Shown here: piece by piece, positions 1 through 5,256 of the stretch
Layout: each line of letters starts with the position of its first letter
How positions within the stretch are numbered: the first letter of the stretch is position 1
Assembly: GCA_016873525.1 (NCBI GenBank)
Contig: VGXD01000016.1
Location: 1 to 15,098 of the forward strand
DNA: 15,098 nt
Origin: Nitrospira sp.
GTDB lineage: Bacteria > Nitrospirota > Nitrospiria > Nitrospirales > Nitrospiraceae
Direction of reading: 5' to 3'
The notes under the pieces: generated by a model
The model's input: only the letters and a program-made list of their open reading frames with translations
Told to the model about the DNA's origin: nothing
Database searches by the model: none
Program-made: the position numbers and the translations under genes

Positions 1-94
1 GGACAAATAGACGACCGCAGTTCACGCAAGAATGTTAGGCCTTAGGGCGCTTTCAGGACGACGCTTCTCTGGTACATCGCTGGCGTAGGCTCTG

Positions 95-123
95 TTTACA
101 ATCGGCGGCGGTCATGGTACAAA
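95..123 (+). promoter_or_regulatory. Candidate sigma-70 promoter for the small ORF at 158
   Basis: A -35 box TTTACA (95-100) is separated by 17 bp from a -10 box TACAAA (118-123). The three bases before the -10 are TGG, so it is of the extended TGn type. Transcription would begin near 130, giving a leader of under 30 nt before the start codon at 158. This is read by eye and not scored against a background model. Confidence 0.4.
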
Positions 124-157
124 TATTTCGTTCACCCTTCACAAAGTGAGGTGTCCT

Positions 158-241
158 ATGACCAAGCTTTTGAAGGTGCCCGCCTCTGCCGACCTTGATC
201 TTGGCAAGGGTCCCAACGGGGTTGCTCAGCCCTGCTGGTGA
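158..241 (+). CDS. Possible 27-residue small protein, unknown function
   Basis: A short ORF starts ATG at 158 and stops TGA at 239-241. The peptide begins MTKLLKVPAS, has a Gly/Pro/Asn-containing second half and ends GPNGVAQPCW, so its last residues are Cys-Trp. It has no membrane segment or obvious signal peptide. Support for translation is a GAGGTG-type ribosome binding site (about 147-153) at good spacing, and a promoter-like pair just upstream at 95-123. No gene follows it on the same strand; lipA converges from the right, so it is not an obvious leader peptide. A 99-residue frame lies opposite but lacks a binding site. I do not recognise the peptide. It could be a genuine small protein, a modified-peptide precursor without visible enzymes, or chance. 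Confidence 0.4.
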   Translation: MTKLLKVPASADLDLGKGPNGVAQPCW

Positions 242-281
242 CCACGAGGCCATTCTTAGCCGGTAGAGGGAACAGAGTATT

Positions 282-336
282 GGGCGGGCCCGGAGAGGAA
301 GTGAGCACCTCTCATACGGATCACCCGCCCCGGGCC
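282..336. terminator. Stem-loop between the small ORF and lipA, possible terminator
   Basis: GGGCGGG (282-288) can pair with CCCGCCC (324-330), or alternatively GGCCCGG (287-293) with CCGGGCC (330-336). Inside, GAGAGG (293-298) can pair with CCTCTC (308-313). On the plus strand the second form is followed by TTTCCCCC, a weak terminator tail. On the minus strand, after lipA, no T-run follows. It lies where convergent transcripts from the small ORF and lipA would both need to end. The role is inferred. Confidence 0.35.
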
Positions 337-364
337 TTTCCCCCAGCCGCATTGACGATCCCGT

Positions 365-1270
365 TCATCTGGATATCTGTCGTTCCGCGTGATATGAACT
401 GCGAACGAGAGGTCCTGACTCGACGTGGCTGAAGCCCATCGCCAGCCCTTCATCCTTCAAGGCCACGAATTCATCCGGGTGGTAGAAACGATCAACCGGC
501 AGGTGCTGCTTGCTTGGCTGCAAGTATTGTCCGATCGTCAGGATGTCGCAGCCGACCGACCGGAGGTCCCGCATCACTTCTCGGATTTCCTCCCCCGTCT
601 CCCCCATGCCGACGATCAGGCCGGACTTGGTCCTTGCGCTTAATTGCTTTGCCCGTCCCAGCAATTCGATGGACCGGTCATACTTGCCCTGAGGCCTGAT
701 CGAGGGGAACAGGCGACAGACCGTTTCAATGTTGTGGTTCAGAATGTCAGGCCGCTCGGCGATGACGGCGGACAAAGCTGCTTCGTTGCCTTCGAAATCC
801 GGAATCAATACCTCAATCGTGCAGGTCGGGATCAGGCGACGGATCTGTCGAATCGTCTCGGCGAAGATCGCCGCCCCGCCGTCTTCCAATTCATCCCGGT
901 TGACCGAGGTGATCACGACGTGCTTGAGCCCCAAGGCTTGCACCGCCTGGGCCACACGAAGGGGCTCTTCCCGGTCAAGCGCCGAGGGGCGGCCGGTCGT
1001 GACCGCGCAATAGTGGCAGCGCCTGGTGCAGATATCGCCCAGGATCAGGAAGGTGGCGGTGCGTTGGTTCCAACATTCCCAGATGTTCGGACAGCGGGCC
1101 TCCTCGCAAATTGTGTGGAGCCCCAATTTGTCCATGGTGTGTCTGATGTCCAGGAAGTCGGCTCCCCTGGCGATCTTGACCTTAAACCAGGGAGGCAGGC
1201 GCCGCTTCTCCGCCGGGAGGGAGGCCGATGCCTTGGCTCGGCCGATCTCATGTGTCGGGATAAAGATCAT
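365..1270 (-). CDS. lipA: Lipoyl synthase (radical SAM, two 4Fe-4S clusters)
   Basis: LipA inserts two sulfurs into protein-bound octanoyl groups to make lipoyl cofactor on the E2 and GcvH proteins of 2-oxoacid dehydrogenase and glycine cleavage systems. The 301-residue product has the complete signature: the auxiliary-cluster motif Cys55-x4-Cys60-x5-Cys66, the radical SAM motif CTRRCHYC (Cys81, 85, 88), and the C-terminal RSSYHA (290-295) whose serine ligates the auxiliary cluster. The frame stays open upstream to 1513, but the extra residues come from a repeat element. The ATG at 1270 gives the family length and has GAGGAAG five bases upstream, so I chose it. It is last in the leftward Fe-S gene series but separated from it by 355 bp containing the repeat, so it may use its own promoter. 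Confidence 0.96.
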   Translation of the reverse strand: MIFIPTHEIGRAKASASLPAEKRRLPPWFKVKIARGADFLDIRHTMDKLGLHTICEEARCPNIWECWNQRTATFLILGDICTRRCHYCAVTTGRPSALDREEPLRVAQAVQALGLKHVVITSVNRDELEDGGAAIFAETIRQIRRLIPTCTIEVLIPDFEGNEAALSAVIAERPDILNHNIETVCRLFPSIRPQGKYDRSIELLGRAKQLSARTKSGLIVGMGETGEEIREVMRDLRSVGCDILTIGQYLQPSKQHLPVDRFYHPDEFVALKDEGLAMGFSHVESGPLVRSSYHAERQISR

Positions 1271-1285
1271 TGAGGCTTCCTCTGG

Positions 1286-1450
1286 CAGGATGTTGAAAAA
1301 GTCCACCGGCTTTGTTCCCTGCCTTCGCCGAAGCGAAGCCTCGGCTTCGCGCAGGCAGGTCGCGGCGCTTAGAGGCTCAACGCCCCGCAACGGTACGCCT
1401 CGCCTCCTCGCTTGCTGCGGCCGCGTTGGACGGCCTTTTTGAACATCCTG
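1286..1450. mobile_element. 165-bp MITE-like element with 19-bp terminal inverted repeats
   Basis: The left end CAGGATGTTGAAAAAGTCC (1286-1304) and the reverse complement of the right end (1432-1450) match at 17 of 19 positions. Between them are further hairpins: CGAAGCC/GGCTTCG around 1334-1350, and GGCCG/CGGCC (1419-1435) followed by five T. The element has no coding capacity of its own, although the minus frame stays open through it. It ends 15 bp upstream of the lipA start, leaving the ribosome binding site intact. Size, inverted ends and palindromic interior fit a non-autonomous transposon derivative or REP-like repeat. I see no second copy in this window and no clear target-site duplication. 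Confidence 0.65.
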
Positions 1451-1625
1451 ATGGGGGGGGATACTGATCCCGTTTGTGATCTCCTGCGGCCCGGTCTTTC
1501 CTGGCGCCAACAATGTTTTTCAAGAGCCTGCTGGGCGTGCCGCTTTCGCAGGGCCGGTCGAACGGTACTCTAACGAAACCAGAGGGAGAGCGCAATATCG
1601 CTAGGGGTGCTGAAGCCTGCAAGGC
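1451..1625. other. Intergenic remainder between the repeat element and the upstream unknown gene
   Basis: I find no convincing gene or terminator here. It holds a run of eight G (1453-1460) directly beside the repeat element. A minus-strand TTGAAA (1518-1523) has no acceptable -10 partner at 17 bp. If lipA has its own promoter, it must be here or in the repeat element. Confidence 0.4.
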
Positions 1626-1985
1626 CTATTTATGGAAGGGCAGCAATCGGCAAAGCAGCCGGCTGAACAGTCCTCTGAGTTGAGCGAGGAATTGGTTGGG
1701 GTCCTGATGATCGGCCCAGGGTTCTTGGCTGCCGAGGTAGGTGCCGCCGTTGAAACAGAGTTGGCTGCGAAGTTGTCGATAGCCTTTGTCCTGGAGCGTC
1801 CTGACGAGTCGGCTCAAGGCGGCCGCCTGGGTTGGGGAGGCTTCGGTCACGACGGTCGTGGTTTCGTAGCGAAGGGAGGCGCGATAGCCGTTCTCCAGCT
1901 TACCGATATCGACCAGCCGGTTGAATCCCCTCTCGCGTTCATCCAGCCCTGCGAGTCGATATTGCGCAATGACGTCGGTCTTCAT
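1626..1985 (-). CDS. Hypothetical protein, 119 residues
   Basis: I do not recognise this protein. It is soluble-looking, with no signal peptide or membrane segment. It reads as a strand-rich centre (about residues 33-50, RASLRYETTTVVTEAS), a helix (51-69, LVRTLQDKGY), then a conserved-looking stretch FNGGTYLGSQEPW near 78-90 and a hydrophobic C-terminal helix ending LLCRLLPFHK. It contains only two cysteines, not arranged as a metal motif. It begins 18 bp after the stop of the preceding unknown gene, so the two are very likely co-transcribed, although its ribosome binding site is weak, suggesting translational coupling. Its place between a Rieske ferredoxin and lipA hints at a link to Fe-S or lipoate metabolism, which is inference only. 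Confidence 0.75.
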   Translation of the reverse strand: MKTDVIAQYRLAGLDERERGFNRLVDIGKLENGYRASLRYETTTVVTEASPTQAAALSRLVRTLQDKGYRQLRSQLCFNGGTYLGSQEPWADHQDPNQFLAQLRGLFSRLLCRLLPFHK

Positions 1986-2003
1986 GGCCGGTCTGCGGGG
2001 TGG

Positions 2004-2369
2004 CTAGGAGGCGCGGAACACCGCCAGGAGATCGCTTAGCGCGATCATCTTGTTTTGTAGAATCGCCCGCTCCCTGTTCGCTTCCAGGATGGCGGCTTGT
2101 TTGTCGCCCGTCTTGAGACAGGAGGCGCCCAAGGCCAACACGCGGTCGCACTCTGTTTCCACCTTCCCCTTGACGACCGGATTCACGGAGAGGATTTCTC
2201 TCACTTTCTCTCTGGTCGAGGAAAAATGCGCTTGTAGGTCGGCTTCCGGGAAGGACTGGCGGAGCGCGTCGTTCTGGCAGCGGTCCAGGAATTGGGTCAG
2301 AAACACGTAGAGCCGAAGGAGGGTTTCGGTAATTTCAATATGTCCTGGCGCGGTTACGTGAGTGGACAT
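2004..2369 (-). CDS. Hypothetical helical protein, 121 residues
   Basis: I do not recognise this protein. It is predicted by eye to be almost all helix: amphipathic segments at about 12-33 (EITETLLRLYVFLTQFLDRC), 44-60, 70-88 and 92-117, ending LLAVFRAS. There is no signal peptide, membrane segment or metal-binding motif. The ATG at 2369 has AAGAGG seven bases upstream. It lies 101 bp downstream of the Rieske ferredoxin and 18 bp upstream of the next unknown gene, on the same strand. Its pairing with that gene suggests a two-component function, perhaps a complex. A four-helix bundle fold is plausible but unproven. Confidence 0.75.
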   Translation of the reverse strand: MSTHVTAPGHIEITETLLRLYVFLTQFLDRCQNDALRQSFPEADLQAHFSSTREKVREILSVNPVVKGKVETECDRVLALGASCLKTGDKQAAILEANRERAILQNKMIALSDLLAVFRAS

Positions 2370-2470
2370 TCATCGACCTCTTCTTGGGTGATTACGCTGG
2401 TACGCTGACGGCCGGGCATCTTGCACAAGCGGACGCTCAGATATGCCGCCTCTGGAGCGGACAGACAGGC

Positions 2471-2776
2471 TCAGAGCAAGATGGTGACATCGGCCCCGTT
2501 GACCTTGACCTGGTATGATTTTACACAGGCAGAGGGGTTGGTGAGGGATCGCCCCGTCTTCACGTCATACTGCCAATTATGCCAGGGACAGCTGACCGTC
2601 TCGCCCACAAGCTCCCCTTCACCCAGAGGGCCGCCTCGATGCACGCAGTCATTGTCGATCGCGTAGAAGGTGCCGGCCACGTTGAACAGGGCGATCGACT
2701 GCCCGTTGGCCTCGGTGACCATGCCGCTGCCGGGGGCTACGTCTGCCGTGCCGGCCACTCGAACGAACTCTGACAT
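2471..2776 (-). CDS. Rieske [2Fe-2S] ferredoxin-like protein
   Basis: This small soluble Rieske protein has 101 residues. The cluster ligands are visible: CVHRGGPLG (Cys44, His46) and CPWHNWQYD (Cys63, His66), followed by TGR, as in the NirD/dioxygenase-ferredoxin family. There is no transmembrane anchor or twin-arginine signal, so it is cytoplasmic and not the bc1-type Rieske subunit. Such proteins pass single electrons to oxygenases or accompany reductases; the partner is not evident here. The ATG at 2776 has a strong GAGGAGG site at six-base spacing. It follows the Mrp gene by 53 bp on the same strand, so the apoprotein and a cluster carrier are probably made together. Confidence 0.92.
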   Translation of the reverse strand: MSEFVRVAGTADVAPGSGMVTEANGQSIALFNVAGTFYAIDNDCVHRGGPLGEGELVGETVSCPWHNWQYDVKTGRSLTNPSACVKSYQVKVNGADVTILL

Positions 2777-2829
2777 CAGGACCTCCTCGGTAAGTCTGGC
2801 GCTATGGGGTGAGGCGCTTGTGTGCCGCG

Positions 2830-3690
2830 CTAACCGGCTCCAATCGGGCGCTTGATCTTTTTCAGTAAACTTTCAATCGGCGACGCGGAGGGGCTGCCGC
2901 CGGTCCCGGCCGTGAAATGGGCGGCAATTTTGGCGGCAATCTCTCTGAATGCCGCTGCCTGCGGTGATTCGGGGTGGGCAACCACAATGGGCGTTCCGAC
3001 ATCCCCCCCCGACCTGATGTCGGGGTCGATCGGGATGCCCAACTTTTCCGCCGCCCGTTCGCCGCCGCCGTAGGAGAAGATTTCGGTCCGTTCGCCGCAG
3101 TGCCCGCAGAGGAAGTAGCTCATGTTCTCGACGATGCCGAGCAGGGGGACGTTCACTTTCTGAAACATCATGAGTCCCTTGCGCACGTCGTGCAGCGCCA
3201 CTTCCTGGGGGGTCGTGACGGTGATCGCGCCGCTCAGGGGGATGAGTTGTGAGATGGTGAGTTGGGCGTCGCCGGTTCCTGGAGGCAGGTCGATGAGCAG
3301 GTAGTCAAGTTCTCCCCACACGACGTCGCGGAAGAACTGCTGGATGGCCGTGTGGATCATGGGGCCCCGCCAGACGATGGCGGTTTCTTCCGGCACGAAA
3401 AACCCCATCGAAATCAGCTTGACCCCGTGGCTTTCGGCCGGCGTGATCTTGCCGTCCGCCTGATCGGGCGGTTTCGTTACGCCCATCATCATGGGGATAT
3501 TGGGCCCGTAGATGTCCGCATCCATCAGGCCGACTTTTGCTCCCGAGAGACTGAGGGCGACGGCGAGATTGGTCGCCACGGTGGATTTTCCCACGCCCCC
3601 CTTGCCGCTGCTGACCGCGATCACATATTTGACGTTTGGGATCAGGTCCTGTTTTCCTGGGCCTGCCTGTCCTTCGTTTACCTCTGCCAT
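2830..3690 (-). CDS. mrp: Mrp/ApbC family Fe-S cluster carrier P-loop ATPase
   Basis: Mrp/ApbC (Nbp35-type) ATPases bind a bridging [4Fe-4S] cluster and hand it to apoproteins. The 286-residue product shows the deviant Walker A GKGGVGKST (29-37), MDADIYGPNIPMMMG (56-70), the Walker B-like LLIDLPPGTGD (131-141), and the cluster-binding pair Cys195-x2-Cys198 in NMSYFLCGHCG. It is short for the family because the N-terminal MIP18/DUF59 domain is absent; only about 20 residues precede the ATPase core. GAGGAAA lies about nine bases upstream of the ATG. It follows the zinc-ribbon gene by 38 bp. A run of eight G interrupts codons near the SGGD sequence, a possible slippage site, but the frame is intact. 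Confidence 0.95.
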   Translation of the reverse strand: MAEVNEGQAGPGKQDLIPNVKYVIAVSSGKGGVGKSTVATNLAVALSLSGAKVGLMDADIYGPNIPMMMGVTKPPDQADGKITPAESHGVKLISMGFFVPEETAIVWRGPMIHTAIQQFFRDVVWGELDYLLIDLPPGTGDAQLTISQLIPLSGAITVTTPQEVALHDVRKGLMMFQKVNVPLLGIVENMSYFLCGHCGERTEIFSYGGGERAAEKLGIPIDPDIRSGGDVGTPIVVAHPESPQAAAFREIAAKIAAHFTAGTGGSPSASPIESLLKKIKRPIGAG

Positions 3691-3728
3691 CGTGTTCGTT
3701 TCCTCACGGGTTGCATGGCAGCGACCTG

Positions 3729-3953
3729 CTATCGCTGAATCGCTGTCGTTGAGCTGAGCTGAGTGGCAAATTTCTTCCGCGACCGTCCCAAGAGGGGTTT
3801 CGGGCGGCTTTCACGGTTGTTCGCAATCACAGGATCCAGAATCTCTCCGCAGGTGATGCAGCGCCATCCCATGAAGAAGAGGGAGCCTGTATCATCCCGT
3901 AGGTCTTCAAAGACATCATGCGCCATCACGCCTTTGCATCGAGGACAGTCCAT
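3729..3953 (-). CDS. Small zinc-ribbon protein, 74 residues
   Basis: The protein starts MDCPRCKG and has two CxxC knuckles, Cys3/Cys6 and Cys32/Cys35 (WRCITCGEI), typical of a zinc ribbon. A basic tail (RESRPKPLLGRSRKKF, about 48-63) follows the ribbon. The 25-residue spacing between knuckles and the acidic EDLRDD between them are notable. It could bind zinc, or less likely an Fe-S cluster; nucleic-acid or protein binding cannot be told apart by sequence. The ATG at 3953 has GGGAG eight bases upstream. It is the first gene of the leftward series with mrp and the Rieske gene, directly downstream of the promoter and IscR-like sites. Its function is unknown. Confidence 0.82.
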   Translation of the reverse strand: MDCPRCKGVMAHDVFEDLRDDTGSLFFMGWRCITCGEILDPVIANNRESRPKPLLGRSRKKFATQLSSTTAIQR

Positions 3954-4041
3954 AGCATATCTCCCATTTATATGATTGGCCTAATTCTAAGCGCAGAGTC
4001 TTTTCGCTCAAAATGGCCAGTGAATTTCCCACTCTTAACTA

Positions 4042-4072
4042 CGACTATTTTAATCTGCGACTAAAATAGTCG
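4042..4072. promoter_or_regulatory. Two tandem IscR type-1-like operator sites
   Basis: CGACTAAAATAGTCGG (4058-4073) matches the type-1 IscR core YGACTRWWWYAGTCRR at all 16 positions. Sixteen bp to its left, CGACTATTTTAATCTG (4042-4057) matches at 14 of 16. Together they also form an 11-bp perfect inverted repeat (4042-4052 with 4062-4072). IscR is an Rrf2-family regulator that binds such sites when it carries an [2Fe-2S] cluster. The sites lie between a TTGACA promoter and the first gene of the zinc-ribbon/mrp/Rieske series, about +1 to +32 of the predicted transcript, a position suited to repression. The match is seen; the identity of the regulator is inferred from E. coli knowledge. Confidence 0.65.
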
Positions 4073-4080
4073 GCTTTTAA

Positions 4081-4108
4081 GGTATCATAAAAATAAAAGT
4101 AGTGTCAA
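4081..4108 (-). promoter_or_regulatory. Candidate promoter of the zinc-ribbon/mrp/Rieske series
   Basis: On the minus strand a consensus TTGACA (4103-4108) is followed after 16 bp by GATACC (4081-4086), a poor -10; TATGAT overlaps but is too close at 13 bp. The AT-rich spacer and the consensus -35 favour a real promoter. A weak -10 would fit regulation. The leader to the start at 3953 would be about 120 nt and would contain both IscR-like sites. Confidence 0.5.
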
Positions 4109-4172
4109 GAACGGAGTAGCGCCCACATAATCAGGGCAAATGGGGCTTGAGGGGTTTGGTGAAGGTGAAAGA

Positions 4173-4202
4173 CCCCATCCAGCGCCGTGACACTGAATGG
4201 GG
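4173..4202 (-). terminator. Hairpin terminator of the desaturase gene
   Basis: Twelve bases (4191-4202) can pair with 4173-4184 around a six-base loop, giving a 12-bp stem with two G-T pairs. On the minus strand it begins 27 bp after the desaturase stop and is followed by TCTTTCACC, a weak U-tract. It separates the desaturase from the promoter of the next leftward unit. Confidence 0.55.
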
Positions 4203-4229
4203 ATCAATCGGTAGGTGCAGGGAATGAGA

Positions 4230-5060
4230 CTAGGCTTGATACCGCTGGAGATTACTCGCTAAGCCGAGCTTCCAGAGGGTGTAGATCAACCACTTCGAAG
4301 GGTCAAAGTTGTACCACTTGGGGCCGTTGCGATAGTCGCGCAGGTGGGTATGGTGGTAATTATGGTAGCCCTCGCCGAAGGTCACCAGAGAGATCCACCA
4401 GCTATCCCGGCTGCTGTCGTTCTGGCCATGAGGCTGAGAGCCCCAAATATGACAGATGGAGTTGATGCAAAAAGTTGAATTGAGAACGAGGAAAATGCGA
4501 CAGACCCCTGCGAGCAAAAAGCAGCTCAGCCCTCCCATCCATCCGCCGCTCCAGACTCCAACGATGAAGGGAAGCGCCAGGCCTGACAGGACGATCGGGA
4601 TGTAATACCGGTGCTGCCACATGATCAGCGGGTCTTTCCGCAGCTTGGATTCCCATTTTTCTTCACGGTAGGGGGATTTATGGAAAATCCACACGCAGTG
4701 GCTGTACCAAAATCCCTTCAACGCGTTATAGGGGTCTTCTTCTTGGTCGCAACGGGCATGGTGCCGAATATGGTCCGAACACCACCTGAGCGCCGAGTTT
4801 TCCATGGCCCATCCGCCGACGATGAGAAAGCAGACTTTGACCCAATTCCGACATTCGAAGCTTCGGTGAGAGATCAGGCGGTGGTAGCCGACCGTAATGC
4901 CGAGCCCGCTGGCCATGTAGAGAACGGCGAACATGGCCCAATCCACCCTGCTGAATCCGTGTGAATAGGCGAAGGCCGGTACGCCAATGATCGTGGCGAC
5001 CGTGAAAACGGCAAAGAGCACGATGGCGACATAGTCTTTTTTGCGGGCAACTTGTTCCAC
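4230..5060 (-). CDS. Membrane fatty-acid desaturase (acyl-CoA delta-9 type)
   Basis: Integral membrane di-iron desaturases put a double bond into long-chain acyl groups using oxygen and an electron donor. The 276-residue product has all three histidine boxes: HRLISH (60-65), HIRHH (97-101) and HNYHH (233-237, in GEGYHNYHH), plus the extra ligand-type NSICH (200-204), as in acyl-CoA delta-9 desaturases. Hydrophobic segments are at about 10-31, 41-58, 73-88, 152-170 and 174-193. It starts with GTG at 5060, chosen because GGAGGA lies six bases upstream. It has its own promoter and terminator, so it is probably monocistronic. Its electron donor is unknown; the nearby Rieske ferredoxin is in a separate unit. 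Presence of this enzyme implies aerobic growth. Confidence 0.93.
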   Translation of the reverse strand: MEQVARKKDYVAIVLFAVFTVATIIGVPAFAYSHGFSRVDWAMFAVLYMASGLGITVGYHRLISHRSFECRNWVKVCFLIVGGWAMENSALRWCSDHIRHHARCDQEEDPYNALKGFWYSHCVWIFHKSPYREEKWESKLRKDPLIMWQHRYYIPIVLSGLALPFIVGVWSGGWMGGLSCFLLAGVCRIFLVLNSTFCINSICHIWGSQPHGQNDSSRDSWWISLVTFGEGYHNYHHTHLRDYRNGPKWYNFDPSKWLIYTLWKLGLASNLQRYQA

Positions 5061-5123
5061 GCTCTATCCTCCGGTACGTGTGAAGGGCATCGGCTGGCAC
5101 CACACATCGACACAAGTCCCGTC

Positions 5124-5152
5124 AAGATAACAAATTTGGCGAGGGTTTTCAA
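5124..5152 (-). promoter_or_regulatory. Candidate desaturase promoter
   Basis: On the minus strand TTGAAA (5147-5152) lies 17 bp before TATCTT (5124-5129), which is preceded by TGT, an extended -10. The transcript would start near 5117, leaving a leader of about 57 nt to the GTG at 5060. Confidence 0.5.
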
Positions 5153-5193
5153 GCCAGCCTTCGTCGGAATGCCAATCTTCATCGGGGCCTGGC

Positions 5194-5212
5194 TAGGTGT
5201 ATACTATACCTA
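5194..5212. promoter_or_regulatory. Imperfect palindrome over the putative putA -10, possible operator
   Basis: TAGGTGTATACTATACCTA is a 19-bp palindrome with seven of nine pairs matched and perfect outer arms TAGGT/ACCTA. It contains TATACT (5200-5205), a good plus-strand -10, although I find no good -35 at 17-18 bp. A start near 5212 would leave about 45 nt before putA. A regulator bound here could control putA and, less directly, the divergent desaturase. The regulator is unknown; this PutA has no DNA-binding domain of its own. Confidence 0.4.
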
Positions 5213-5256
5213 CGAACGACGAAGAAAGCTCCCTAACGTCATGCCGTGAGTAGGCG

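Noticed and set aside
282..336. Group II intron or riboswitch fragment in the structured region after lipA
   Set aside because: The nested stems looked suggestive, but I could not match any conserved domain V-like or aptamer core; terminator-like stem is the simpler reading.
53..352. 99-residue minus-strand ORF at the left edge
   Set aside because: No ribosome binding site, Arg/Ser/Cys-rich composition like random GC-rich DNA, and it overlaps the stem-loop and the better-supported small ORF.
644..1273. 209-residue plus-strand ORF opposite lipA
   Set aside because: Antisense shadow of a clearly conserved LipA.
1271..1513. LipA starting at 1513 with 81 extra residues
   Set aside because: The extra residues are translated from the inverted-repeat element; ATG 1270 has a good ribosome binding site and gives the normal family length.
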